The notes under the pieces: model-generated
Told to the model about the DNA's origin: nothing
Databases searched by the model: none
The model's input: the letters and a program-made list of their open reading frames with translations, nothing else
In this document: piece after piece, positions 41,745 to 50,694 of the stretch
Layout: every line of letters starts with the position of its first letter
Position numbering within the stretch: the first letter of the stretch is position 1
NCBI RefSeq assembly: GCF_000813745.1
Contig: NZ_JWLC01000021.1
Coordinates: 124,001 to 188,000 of the forward strand
DNA from: Leisingera sp. ANG-M1
GTDB taxonomy: Bacteria > Pseudomonadota > Alphaproteobacteria > Rhodobacterales > Rhodobacteraceae
Reading direction: 5' to 3'
DNA length: 64,000 nucleotides
Translations under genes and position numbers: made by a program

Positions 41745-43265
41745 TTACAGAGCTGCCGGGTCGATTTGCTCTTTGCGGCGTGCGACGAAATCGTCCAGCT
41801 CTTCACGCCGCGCTGCATCCATTTCCGGTGCTTTGAATTCGGCCAGCAGGGCGCGGGCTTTGGCACGGCAGCGTGCCGCCATGTTAGCAGACCCAGCCGC
41901 GCTCCATTGTTCGAAGCTGGAAAAGTCCATTGCTTCGGGCATGGCAAAGGCATCGCGGAAATGGGCGATTGTGAATTCATCCCCCAGATAATGCCCGCCG
42001 GGACCGATCCGGCGCACCGCTTTCAGCGCATCTTTGAACCGATCAAAGGAGATCCCGCCGGCATAGCGGGCCATCATCAGGTTCTGTTCGTTGTCGGCGA
42101 TGAATTTGCCATAGCAGATGGCCAGCCCGCCTTCATCCCAGCCTCCGGAGTGCAGCATCAGGTTGGCGCCGGCATTCATCGCCGTCATCAACGTGGTTGC
42201 GCCCTCAAAGCCGGATTGCGCATCAAAAGATTTGGAAGACGCATGGTTGGCGGAGGTCCGCCAGGGCACCCCGTACCGCCGAGCAAGCTGGCCGATCACT
42301 GTGGTGATCAGGGCAACTTCCGGCGTGCCGGCCATTGGCGCCCCCGATTGCATGGAGATCGAAACGGTATATTGGCCGTAGATCATCGGGGTGCCGGGCC
42401 GGTAGAGCTGTCCATAGGCGATTGCGGCCAGCGCCTCGGCATTGACCTGGGCGATGGTGGCGGCCACATCTGCCGGCGTATTGGCAGCAGCCAGAACAAA
42501 GGGCGAGCACAACACGCCCTGTCCGGCATCTGCAAAGACGCGCAGCCCTTCGAGCATGGCTTCGTCCCAGACCAGCGGCGAGTTGCCGGAGGCGTGCATC
42601 AGAATCGAGACGGCATCTTCCATGCCACCGGTTGCGATCCGCGCCATTGCAACGCTGTCCTGCGCTCTTTCCCGGGTTGTGCCAATCCCGAACAGCGGCA
42701 GTTCGGTCTCGATTAGATGGTGGCGGATCATGGCCAGATGGCGGTGCGGAACCGCGATGTCCATTGGTTCGCAGGTGAAACCGCCGGCCATGTGAAAGCT
42801 GGAGCAGGCCTGGGTCAAACGGGCAAAGTTGATGACGTCTTGTTCCGTTGTCGAGCGGCGGACACCATCCAGGTCACGTGTGAAGGGCGCGCCCTTCATG
42901 GGGCAGAACACGCTGGTGTTCCCGCCCATGACAAAGCCGGTCTTTTCGCCGCGGCCTTTCATTCGGAATTCGGACGGCGCTTTGCTGACAAGCTCCATCA
43001 GCAGATCCCGGCCGATGTAGACGCGCTCGCCATCCACCGACGCGCCCGCGTCGCGCCAGTGCTTCAGAGCCTTTTCGTCACGAAAGACAATGCCGACTTC
43101 CTCCAGAATATCGAGAGAGGCCAGGTGAATCTGCTCAAGCCCTTCCGGCTCCAGAAATTCCTGCGGCTTCAGGCGGCGCCGAACCGGAGGCAGGCGGCCG
43201 GCAATAACGGCCTGCGCCTGGCGGCGGGCTTCGCGGCCGGATCGTCCAGCTCTTACACGCGACAA
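41745..43265 (-). CDS. MttB-family (trimethylamine methyltransferase-like) protein, non-pyrrolysine
   Basis: A 506-residue TIM-barrel methyltransferase of the MttB superfamily: N-terminal EFLEPEGLEQIHLASLDILE, core MGGNTSVFCPMKGAPFTRD and FHMAGGFTCEPMDIAVPHRH, and a C-terminal LGDEFTIAHFRDAF. The frame has no internal amber codon, so it lacks pyrrolysine, like the glycine-betaine and related methyltransferases. Such enzymes pass a methyl group to a corrinoid protein, but none is in the window. Fourth gene of the operon LLM-SDR-SDR-MttB, overlapping the SDR by 13 bases. Confidence 0.88.
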   Translation of the reverse strand: MSRVRAGRSGREARRQAQAVIAGRLPPVRRRLKPQEFLEPEGLEQIHLASLDILEEVGIVFRDEKALKHWRDAGASVDGERVYIGRDLLMELVSKAPSEFRMKGRGEKTGFVMGGNTSVFCPMKGAPFTRDLDGVRRSTTEQDVINFARLTQACSSFHMAGGFTCEPMDIAVPHRHLAMIRHHLIETELPLFGIGTTRERAQDSVAMARIATGGMEDAVSILMHASGNSPLVWDEAMLEGLRVFADAGQGVLCSPFVLAAANTPADVAATIAQVNAEALAAIAYGQLYRPGTPMIYGQYTVSISMQSGAPMAGTPEVALITTVIGQLARRYGVPWRTSANHASSKSFDAQSGFEGATTLMTAMNAGANLMLHSGGWDEGGLAICYGKFIADNEQNLMMARYAGGISFDRFKDALKAVRRIGPGGHYLGDEFTIAHFRDAFAMPEAMDFSSFEQWSAAGSANMAARCRAKARALLAEFKAPEMDAARREELDDFVARRKEQIDPAAL

Positions 43266-44056
43266 GATACGCCTCCGTCGACAATGATTTCCGTACCGGT
43301 CACATAGCTGGCCAGATCACTGGCCAGATAGAGGGCTGTATCGGCGATGTCCCAAGGTGTTCCAACCCGGCCCAGGGGAATACGTCCCGCCCGGCGGCGG
43401 TCCAGTTCGTCCCAGTCGATCTGCTCTGGGTTTTCTGCGTTCTGGATGATGGAATCCCGCGCCATCGGCGTGTCCACGAAGCCCGGCAGGATGGCATTGG
43501 CCCGGATCCCATGCGGCGCCATCTCCGCAGCCAGATTGCGGGTATAAGACACAATCGCGCCTTTGGTGGTGTTGTAGGCGATATAGGGCGCGCCCAGATA
43601 CTGGCGGCCTGCAATCGACGAGACATTGGTAATCACGCCGCCGCCGTTTTCGACAAAATGCGGTAGAAGGCTTTTGGTGGGCAGGAACACGGCCTTGAGG
43701 TTGACCTCTGCCAGCAGGTTCCAGTCTTCAACCGTGGTGTCCTGCGCGCCGCCGGTGCGCAGAATGCCGACATTGTTCTGCAGGATGTCGATTTTCCCGA
43801 AGGCCTCGATGCAGTGCTGCACCGCGGATTTGATCTGCGCTTCGTCGGTCACATCCGCTTCAACGGCAATTGCCGTGCCGCCTGCGTCCTGGATCAGTCG
43901 GCAGGTTTCCTCGGCCGCTTTCAGATCGCGGTCCAGAGCGCAGATTGCGGCGCCGGCCTCTGCCAGCCGCAGGGCTGTCGCCTTGCCGTTCCCCATGCCA
44001 TTGGCCAGAGAGCCCGCCCCGGTGACAAGGGCGGTTTTCTGAGTGAGATCAATCAT
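43253..44056 (-). CDS. SDR-family oxidoreductase
   Basis: A 267-residue classical SDR. Cofactor motif TGAGSLANGMGNG has an unusual four-residue insertion compared with the standard GxxxGxG. NNVG near residue 93, catalytic Ser in VSSIAGRQ and YNTTK for Tyr-Lys, and C-terminal TGTEIIVDGG are present. It lies between another SDR (two-base gap) and the MttB-like gene. Likely oxidises a hydroxylated intermediate in the same pathway. Confidence 0.9.
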   Translation of the reverse strand: MIDLTQKTALVTGAGSLANGMGNGKATALRLAEAGAAICALDRDLKAAEETCRLIQDAGGTAIAVEADVTDEAQIKSAVQHCIEAFGKIDILQNNVGILRTGGAQDTTVEDWNLLAEVNLKAVFLPTKSLLPHFVENGGGVITNVSSIAGRQYLGAPYIAYNTTKGAIVSYTRNLAAEMAPHGIRANAILPGFVDTPMARDSIIQNAENPEQIDWDELDRRRAGRIPLGRVGTPWDIADTALYLASDLASYVTGTEIIVDGGVSCRV

Positions 44057-44058
44057 TG

Positions 44059-44850
44059 TCAGTCATCTTCTGCATGCAAAAATGCGTTCATCCCGCCATC
44101 GACCGCCAGCAGCTGGCCGTTGACGTAAGACGAGGCCTGCGAAAGCAGGAACACCGCCGGAGCGGCAATTTCCTCCGGTTTGGCCCAGCGGCCGGCCGGG
44201 GTTCTGTTTTCAATGCGCCGCACGAATTTCTCGTCGCTGAGAATGCGGGTGTTCATTTCCGTCAGGACATAGCCCGGCGCAATCGCGTTGCAGCAGATGC
44301 CGTCCTTGCCGAAGTCAGCCGCCAGCGACCGCGTCAGACCGGCGATGGCCGCCTTGGAGGAGGCGTAATTGCCGATGCCGGGCCGGGGGTTGGTGGCAGC
44401 GATGGAGGACATGGACACGATCCGGCCCCGCTGCGGGCCGGGGTTGGACAGCATGGCTTTGCCGGCTTCGCGGGCCAGAACAAAGGGCGCAAAGACATGC
44501 AGGTCGTAGATCGACTTGTAGTCTTCGACGGTCTGATCCGTCACATGCCCGTGGTTGGTGATCCCGGCGTTGTTGACCAGCCCCCAGATGCCGCCGCTTT
44601 CGGCGGCGGCGGTATGGACCCATTCGGCACAGGCGCCAAAATCGGTCAGGTCGAAGGCTGCGGTCTGCACGTCGTGCCCGGCGTTCCGCAGTTCCTGCGC
44701 GGTCTGGTTCAGGGCCGTCTCGTTCAGATCCTGAAGCTGGAGCCGCGCACCGTTGTCCGCACAGGCGCGGGCGATGGCGGCGCCCAGCCCGCGGGCGGCG
44801 CCGGTCACCAGCACCGTTTTCCCGCGCAGCGAAAGACTTGCACTAACCAT
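44059..44850 (-). CDS. SDR-family oxidoreductase (second)
   Basis: A 263-residue classical SDR with motif TGAARGLGAAIARA at residue 17, NNAG (LVNNAGITNHG), catalytic Ser in VSMSSIAATNP and YASSK, and the typical end SYVNGQLLAVDGG. Start ATG overlaps the stop of the flavin monooxygenase gene by one base. Two SDRs side by side in one operon suggest two successive or stereospecific steps. Confidence 0.92.
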   Translation of the reverse strand: MVSASLSLRGKTVLVTGAARGLGAAIARACADNGARLQLQDLNETALNQTAQELRNAGHDVQTAAFDLTDFGACAEWVHTAAAESGGIWGLVNNAGITNHGHVTDQTVEDYKSIYDLHVFAPFVLAREAGKAMLSNPGPQRGRIVSMSSIAATNPRPGIGNYASSKAAIAGLTRSLAADFGKDGICCNAIAPGYVLTEMNTRILSDEKFVRRIENRTPAGRWAKPEEIAAPAVFLLSQASSYVNGQLLAVDGGMNAFLHAEDD

Positions 44851-45908
44851 TACGCAGCCGCTTCTTTGTCTTGCGCCAGGGCTGCGTTCACTGCAGGCAT
44901 CACGGTGTCGCAGAAGATTTCAAGCGACCGCAGGACATCGGCAAAGGGGATCGAGGCGATCTGCATGAAAACGCTGAGATGGGTGATGCCGAATTCGCGG
45001 GCTTCGGCAACAATCCGGCGGGTGACCTCTTCTGCGTCGCCAATGATTGCGCGTTCCAGAATGGTGTCGATGTCGGGTTCGCCGTCAAAGGGCAGCACGT
45101 CCAGGTCGGCGCCGTTCATCACCGGTTCGGGCAGGCGCATGTTGGTTGCCATCCGGGCGTGGGCCAGAACCTGTTCTGCGGCCCGGCGGGCGTCTTCCTT
45201 GTCTTTGGCGACATAGACATAGCGCTGCACTGCAAAGGGGAAGCCATCCGCCGACAGGCCGTTTTCTTCGCGGGTTTCAGAATAGAGCCTGCGCGCGGTG
45301 CCGACGATCGAGGCCGGGCCGAAGGCCGGAGTGGTCAGAGGCTCCGCGCCGTAATCAATCATCTTCTGGCGGATTTCCGGCGAGTTGCCGACGGCAAAGG
45401 TGCGGATCTTTTTCTGCACCGGGGCAATCGACAGGGCTGCGTCCTCGATCTGGACGTGGTCGCCTTTGAAGTTGATCACGCCGGTAGTGGTGCCTTGCTG
45501 GATACAGTCCCAGATCTCCAGCCCGCGCATCAGCCGGTCATTGATTTCAAAGCCGAATTTCTTGAATTCGCGCGGCTGATACCCGGTGCCCAGACCCAAA
45601 ACCAGGCGGCCGTCGGTCAGCTGATCTGTCAGGCAGATGTCTTCGACCAGGCGCAGCGGTTCGTAGAACGGCATGACGACAACCGCCGGGCCGAGCTTGA
45701 TGTTCTTGGTCAGCCCGGCCATATGCGATGCAGTCATCAGCGGCGACGGGGAAATGCAGTAGTTTGACAGGTGGTGTTCTGCAAACCACGCAACTTCAAA
45801 CCCGGCATCATCGACCATGCGGGTCATGTCGCGCATCTGGTTGAACACATCCTGATGGGTGGAACCATCCACCGGTTTGGTCATGAGGTTGAAAATCGAG
45901 AATTCCAC
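44850..45908 (-). CDS. LLM-class flavin-dependent monooxygenase
   Basis: A 352-residue luciferase-like TIM-barrel protein, first gene of the four-gene operon. Family features: EFSIFNLMTKPVDGSTHQDV at the N-terminus, ADDAGFEVAWFAEHH-type stretch (VDDAGFEVAWFAEHHLSNYC) and DGRLVLGLGTGYQPREF. It needs reduced flavin from a partner reductase; the candidate at 47076-47567 is nearby on the other strand. Substrates in this family range from sulfonates and amines to alkanes. Confidence 0.9.
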   Translation of the reverse strand: MEFSIFNLMTKPVDGSTHQDVFNQMRDMTRMVDDAGFEVAWFAEHHLSNYCISPSPLMTASHMAGLTKNIKLGPAVVVMPFYEPLRLVEDICLTDQLTDGRLVLGLGTGYQPREFKKFGFEINDRLMRGLEIWDCIQQGTTTGVINFKGDHVQIEDAALSIAPVQKKIRTFAVGNSPEIRQKMIDYGAEPLTTPAFGPASIVGTARRLYSETREENGLSADGFPFAVQRYVYVAKDKEDARRAAEQVLAHARMATNMRLPEPVMNGADLDVLPFDGEPDIDTILERAIIGDAEEVTRRIVAEAREFGITHLSVFMQIASIPFADVLRSLEIFCDTVMPAVNAALAQDKEAAA

Positions 45909-46000
45909 GGCAGGCTCCAGTTAAAGTTTCTTGCCGGGATGGTGCAGGGAAACCTGCGTGTCTCCAAACGGTGAAATCTTGGCCGCTGACAAAGAATTTC

Positions 46001-46975
46001 TTATGGGGATTCGATTTCAGTCTTCAACCAAGAGCGGAAGGCCTGAACCGCTGGCTGTTCGAGACGATGTGTGGGGCATAGGAAGTAATAGGAAAACGGC
46101 CCTTTCACGGAGGCAAAAGGCAGCCGGACCAAACGGCCATCGCGCAGGTACTGGTTCGCCAGAACATCACGTACGACCCCGACGCCGTGGCCAGACACCA
46201 GCGCATTCAAGGTTGCGCTAGAATCACCAAAGTACAATCCGTTCTCAAAGTTCCGGGATTCGCCTCCGTTGGCTTCGATAACGCGCTGCCATTCGGTGTG
46301 GGCGGTATCGTGAAGAAAGGGCAGGCTGTGAAGCGCCTCGATTGAACTGTCCGGGGCAATCTGCGCAGCTACCGCCGGCGAGGCTGCGAGAATATGTTCT
46401 TCGTCCAGCAGTTTTTCTTCAAATAGTCCGGCCGCGCCGCCCGCCCCCCATCGAACAGCGACATCGGCTTCTTCTTGCCCGAATCCGGTTTTCGCAATGG
46501 TTGACAGGATGATGAGATCTATTTCCGGGTGAAGGGACTGAAACCTTCCGATCCGAGCTGAAAACCATGTCGATGCAAAGGACGGCAGCAGGCTGACGGT
46601 CAGCGTCGTGCGGTTTCCGGCGCGTGAAATCTCTTCGACACTTTCGCTGAGCTGGTCGAGAAGACCGGCGACGATGGCGGCAAAACTCTCTCCGGCCTCG
46701 GTCAGGCGGATGCGGTTGTTGCTGCGTTGAAACAGCGCGACATCCAGCCGCCCTTCAAGTATTTTGACCTGCTGGCTAATGGCTGGCTGAGTCAGATTCA
46801 GCTCGGTTGCCGCCTGCGTGAAGCTGAGGGAACGGGCCGCAGATTCAAAGGCAACAAGCGTCTGCAAAGGCGGAAGCGGGCGCCGCTGACGGTTGCTGTC
46901 AAAGCCAAGGTGTTCCAGCTGAGAAATTTGCCGCTCGCTCAATCCAGCCAGCTTTGCTTTGAGAGATTTGGCCAT
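46001..46975 (-). CDS. LysR-family transcriptional regulator (GcvA-like)
   Basis: A 324-residue regulator with an unusual 35-residue N-terminal extension (AKSLKAKLAGLSERQISQLE) before the helix-turn-helix (PPLQTLVAFESAARSLSFTQ, then LTQPAISQQVKILEGRLDVA). Start at the ATG at 46975, with GAGGG six bases before it; an ATG at 46990 is possible. It lies between the LLM operon and the divergent flavin reductase gene and may control both. A dyad CTTGC-AA-GCAAG (47025-47036) lies between the divergent starts. Confidence 0.9.
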   Translation of the reverse strand: MAKSLKAKLAGLSERQISQLEHLGFDSNRQRRPLPPLQTLVAFESAARSLSFTQAATELNLTQPAISQQVKILEGRLDVALFQRSNNRIRLTEAGESFAAIVAGLLDQLSESVEEISRAGNRTTLTVSLLPSFASTWFSARIGRFQSLHPEIDLIILSTIAKTGFGQEEADVAVRWGAGGAAGLFEEKLLDEEHILAASPAVAAQIAPDSSIEALHSLPFLHDTAHTEWQRVIEANGGESRNFENGLYFGDSSATLNALVSGHGVGVVRDVLANQYLRDGRLVRLPFASVKGPFSYYFLCPTHRLEQPAVQAFRSWLKTEIESP

Positions 46976-47075
46976 AGGATACCCTCGCATAAGAATCTCT
47001 TTGCCATAGGGTAAGTAATAACGTCTTGCAAGCAAGGGATCTCCTGGGCCAGTGCTCAGGGAAAAGGAAGCAAAC

Positions 47076-47567
47076 ATGCAAGACCGAAATCTGTTTATCT
47101 CTGCGATGCGCAATGTCGCGACGCCGGTGACAATTGTTACGACAAACGGCGCAACGGGATCCCATGGCGCGACTGTCAGTGCGATGTGCTCACTCTCTGC
47201 AGACCCGGCCTCCCTGCTGATTTGCCTGAACCGCCAGAGTCGGATACTGGCCATGATCGAGGAGAATGGTGCCTTTTGCGTGAACGTGATTGCAGAGGGT
47301 CAAGACGACGTTGCCATGGCTTTCGCCGGTGCGCCCCGCACGACCCCCCGCAAGTTTACAACGCCCGACTGGAATCAGGAAAACCCAAACGCCTTGCCGG
47401 TACTGCGGAACGCGGCTGCAACTTTTCAATGCGCTTACAAAAAAACGCAGAGCTTTGGATCCCATCAGATCATTGTTGGCACGGTCCTTGATACAACCGC
47501 TTCGGATCATGCCCCGCTGGTCTATCATCAGGGCGGCTTTTGCACGTTGCCGCGGGAAAGGAGCTAA
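47076..47567 (+). CDS. Flavin reductase family protein
   Basis: A 163-residue FMN-binding split-barrel reductase (HpaC/DIM6 type): MRNVATPVTIVTTNG near the start, VSAMCSLSADPASLLICLNR, and HQIIVGTVLDTTAS near the end. The ATG at 47076 has AAGGA eight bases before it. Provides reduced flavin to a two-component monooxygenase, most likely the LLM protein 1.2 kb away. Divergent from the LysR gene. Confidence 0.9.
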   Translation: MQDRNLFISAMRNVATPVTIVTTNGATGSHGATVSAMCSLSADPASLLICLNRQSRILAMIEENGAFCVNVIAEGQDDVAMAFAGAPRTTPRKFTTPDWNQENPNALPVLRNAAATFQCAYKKTQSFGSHQIIVGTVLDTTASDHAPLVYHQGGFCTLPRERS

Positions 47568-47651
47568 GCATCCCGGTCTGCCCACCAGCCGGGAATCCTC
47601 ACTCCCTTTACTCCGCTTCCGGTTGCAGGAGAAAAGGATTGGTACAAGCCA

Positions 47652-48746
47652 CTAACCGCCAACGAAGAAGCCGTACTGTTCGGCCAAAACGTGCCGCGTT
47701 TCGGCTTCAAGGGTTTTGGCTGCACGGAAGGGCCAGTGCGGATCACGCATCATCTCGCGTCCAAGCAGCACAATATCCGCCGTTTCGCTGGCCACCAGCT
47801 CTTCGGCGTGATGCGGGTCGGTGATGCCGCCGACCGCCATGACCGGAAGGCCCGAGCCCTGACGGACCTCACCTGCCAGCCGGGGTTGTTCGGCCGTGCG
47901 GTTGCCGATGGCACCGCGCGCGGCAGGGACCGCGCCACCGGCGGAACAATCAAGAATATCCACCCCGCGTTCTTTCAGCCATTGCCCGACCTGCGCAATA
48001 TCCTGCGTCGTCAGGCCGCCCTCGGCAAAATCATCCACCGACAGCCGCACCGCAAGAACCTTGCCCTCGGGCCAGACTGCGCGAACCTTTTCCACTGTTT
48101 CCAACAGCATCCGCGCCCGGGCGCGCAGGTCACCGCCATATGCATCGGCCCGCTGGTTGACCAAGGGCGTCAGGAAGGAGTGCAGTAGATACCCATGGGC
48201 GCAATGCACTTCCAATAGGTCATAGCCAACCTGGTCGGCCAGTTTGGCAGAGGCGACGAACTGGCCTTGAATCTCGCTGACCTCATCTGTTGTCAGGGCG
48301 CGGGGCGCTTTCCAAAGCCGCGTTCCATCGGGATCAAACGCTTCGCCTGTAGGGGAAACTGTTGCCCAACCGCCATCGCTTTCGGCAATGTGGCTGCCGC
48401 CTTCCAGCGCGGTTGCGGCGCTGCCTTTGCGTCCCGAATGCGAAATCTGTGTTCCTGCGACGGCCCCAAAAGACTTTTGAAAGGCGACAATCGGGGCCAG
48501 TCGCTCGGCCTGTTGTTCATTCCAAAGCCCCGCACAACCATTCGAGATCCGACCGGTCGGTGATACAGCCGTGCATTCCGCCATGATCAGACCCGCACCA
48601 CCCACGGCGCGTGCGCCCAGATGCACCATGTGCCAATCGGATGCCACTCCGTCAACCGACGAATACTGGCACATCGGGGACATGCCGACCCGGTTCTTGA
48701 ACTTAACATTCTTGATGTTGAGGTTGGAAAATAGCGCGCTCATCAC
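47652..48746 (-). CDS. NADH:flavin oxidoreductase, old-yellow-enzyme family (YqjM/NemA-like)
   Basis: A 364-residue TIM-barrel flavoprotein of the YqjM-like branch: KFKNRVGMSPMCQYSSVDGV has the Cys that tunes FMN in that branch, TQISHSGRKGS the His pair region, and EVHCAHGYLLHSFLTPLVN the active-site loop. C-terminal VAVGGITDPHHAEE and DIVLLGREMMRDPHWP bind the FMN phosphate. Reduces activated alkenes or demethylates amines; TMA/DMA dehydrogenases are distant relatives. Divergent from a LysR gene 93 bases away. Confidence 0.92.
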   Translation of the reverse strand: MMSALFSNLNIKNVKFKNRVGMSPMCQYSSVDGVASDWHMVHLGARAVGGAGLIMAECTAVSPTGRISNGCAGLWNEQQAERLAPIVAFQKSFGAVAGTQISHSGRKGSAATALEGGSHIAESDGGWATVSPTGEAFDPDGTRLWKAPRALTTDEVSEIQGQFVASAKLADQVGYDLLEVHCAHGYLLHSFLTPLVNQRADAYGGDLRARARMLLETVEKVRAVWPEGKVLAVRLSVDDFAEGGLTTQDIAQVGQWLKERGVDILDCSAGGAVPAARGAIGNRTAEQPRLAGEVRQGSGLPVMAVGGITDPHHAEELVASETADIVLLGREMMRDPHWPFRAAKTLEAETRHVLAEQYGFFVGG

Positions 48747-48839
48747 ATGCCCTCATATTGGATTTGGAGCTTCTTATTGACTGAACCAGCCCGCTCTCCT
48801 AGAAAAATAAAATCGCCCACTGTTTAGTTTTGCTTACGA

Positions 48840-49721
48840 ATGAAACAGCTTCCCCCGCTCAACATGCTCAAAGCTTTTGCGCAACTGGCGGAAACCGGCA
48901 GCGTTGCAGAGGCGGCGCGCCATCTAAATGTCACCCCGGCGGCTGTGTCTCAGCAAATCAGAAAACTGGAACAACACCTCAACAAGGCGCTGGTGCAAAA
49001 ACACGGCCGCGGCGTTCTGTTGACGGAGGAAGGGCAGATTCTGGCAAAAGCGCTGCACGAAGGTTTCAGAAAGATCCGGCAGGGGGTCGAGCGGGTGGAA
49101 AGGCATAATCGCCCACATACGATCAGGATCACCACCTCCCCCAGTTTTGCATCGCATTGGCTGGTTCATAAACTGGCCGAGTTTCAGGCCCTGCACGCAG
49201 GCATTTCCTTCCAGCTGGACCTGTCCAGTGCCATGGTTCCCTTGGAACAGTTTGATTTCGACATCGCCATCCGGTTTTGCCATCTGGACGCGCTGCCAGA
49301 GAGCACGACGCCTCTGATGGGTGTCTCGCTGAATGTGCTGGGCGCGCCCGAGTTGCTTCAGTCGTTTCCTCCGGCACTTCAGGAACTGGCCACGCTCAAC
49401 TGGCTGCAAGAGGCGGGAACAACGGATGCGCAGGATTGGTTTGCCGGCAAGGGGGGGCAGGGAAATGAGCTGAAGCGCCTGTCTGAAATGCCGGGAAACC
49501 TGATCATCGAAGCCCTGCGCCGGGGCGAAGCCGTGGCCTACACGGTTTGCGATTGGGTGCAGGATGACATTGACAGCGGTCGCCTGCTTGATCTTTGGCC
49601 TGAGCGTAGTCGAGGCGTCTACTATGCTCTGACCGCGCCCGGCGGAGTCAGTGACGAAACCACGCTGTTTCTGGATTGGCTGCATGGGGCGGTGAAATCC
49701 AGCGGTGCAAGCGTCACTTGA
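48840..49721 (+). CDS. LysR-family transcriptional regulator (GcvA-like)
   Basis: A 293-residue regulator opening LPPLNMLKAFAQLAETGSVA, with recognition region VTPAAVSQQIRKLEQHLNKA. Divergent from the old-yellow-enzyme gene, its probable target. Its 3' end is two bases from the convergent 49724-50596 LysR, and the two are clear paralogues (shared LYEHxG-like effector domain pattern, WLQE and SEMPGN/TEMPGN motifs), likely an inverted duplication. Confidence 0.92.
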   Translation: MKQLPPLNMLKAFAQLAETGSVAEAARHLNVTPAAVSQQIRKLEQHLNKALVQKHGRGVLLTEEGQILAKALHEGFRKIRQGVERVERHNRPHTIRITTSPSFASHWLVHKLAEFQALHAGISFQLDLSSAMVPLEQFDFDIAIRFCHLDALPESTTPLMGVSLNVLGAPELLQSFPPALQELATLNWLQEAGTTDAQDWFAGKGGQGNELKRLSEMPGNLIIEALRRGEAVAYTVCDWVQDDIDSGRLLDLWPERSRGVYYALTAPGGVSDETTLFLDWLHGAVKSSGASVT

Positions 49722-49723
49722 CG

Positions 49724-50596
49724 CTAGGCACCTTTGGATCTCAGCAACCATTTCATAAAAACCTCGGCATTGCGCGATTTCAGTACCTGTTTGGGAACCA
49801 GATAATAATGCCCATGCTCGCGGCTGTGCCAAAGCTCGACGAGGCTGTCCTCCGCAGCCTCTTCGCGGACCCAGTCGCAGCTTGCCACTCCGACGCCCAG
49901 CCCCTGCTTCAAGGACCGCAAGACCATGTTCCCTGGCATTTCGGTCACATTGAGCCGGTGCTCTGGCCTGTATCCTTTTCGCAGAAACCATTTCTCTGCC
50001 GACTTTGTGCCGATCTCTTGCAGCCAGGGCTGTTCAGAGAGCGCTTGCAGATCATTTGCACAGCCCTGCGCAAGAGCAGGCGTGCCAAATACGTTCAGGC
50101 TAACATCCAGAAAAGCGTCCCGCCCCTGCGGCAGCCCCCCTTGTCCGCAGAACCGGATGGCAAGGTCATAATCCGAATGTTCAATGTCCACCACATCGCT
50201 GGACGGGTTGATCAGCACATCAATGCCGGGATGGCGTTTCTGGAAATCAGGCAACCTTGGCAAAAGCCAGTAGGTCGCAAAAGTGGCCGAGGTCGTGATC
50301 CGCACTGGCTGCTGTTCGGCGCGGTGGTTCAGCTGGTCCACGCCGTCCTGAAGGACGGCCAGCCCCTTGCGCACCTGCCGCGCCAACATGCGGCCTTCAT
50401 CTGTCAATTCCACCCCGCGCCCCTGTCGCGTCACCAGAGCCACACTGAAATGGGCCTCTAGCGCCTTGACCTGATGCGATACGGCAGCAGGTGTCACGTT
50501 CAGGGATCGCGCGGCCAGCGCATAGCTTCCGGTCTCTGACAGCACAGCAAGGGCGCGCAGCGCGTTCAAGGAAGGCAGATCAATCATCGACACCAT
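49724..50596 (-). CDS. LysR-family transcriptional regulator (GcvA-like)
   Basis: About 290 residues, or 287 from an ATG at 50587 (start at MIDLPSLNALRALAVLSETG). HTH recognition segment VTPAAVSHQVKALEAHFSVA. It resembles the convergent neighbour over its full length (VTEMPGNMVLRSLKQG versus LSEMPGNLIIEALRRG). It is divergent from the ProC-like gene with about 100 bases between, and probably controls it and the small membrane gene. Confidence 0.92.
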   Translation of the reverse strand: MVSMIDLPSLNALRALAVLSETGSYALAARSLNVTPAAVSHQVKALEAHFSVALVTRQGRGVELTDEGRMLARQVRKGLAVLQDGVDQLNHRAEQQPVRITTSATFATYWLLPRLPDFQKRHPGIDVLINPSSDVVDIEHSDYDLAIRFCGQGGLPQGRDAFLDVSLNVFGTPALAQGCANDLQALSEQPWLQEIGTKSAEKWFLRKGYRPEHRLNVTEMPGNMVLRSLKQGLGVGVASCDWVREEAAEDSLVELWHSREHGHYYLVPKQVLKSRNAEVFMKWLLRSKGA

Positions 50597-50694
50597 ACTT
50601 TTTCTAACGTCTAAGAATATTTTTACTTTGCGAGTTTTGCGGAAAAAGTCAATTGAGCATTGGAAAACACGGAACTGATAACAGGGGATGAGAC

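Noticed and set aside
41166-42716. A 516-codon plus-strand frame across the AhpD-like and mttB-like genes
   Set aside because: It is antisense to two well-supported genes, and has no motifs.
47025-47036. CTTGC-AA-GCAAG as a firm LysR operator
   Set aside because: The dyad is real but lacks T-N11-A form and is short; kept only as a comment.
47572-47615. Hairpin between the flavin reductase and old-yellow-enzyme genes as a terminator
   Set aside because: The CCCGG/CCGGG stem is only five base pairs with a 12-base loop and no T-run.
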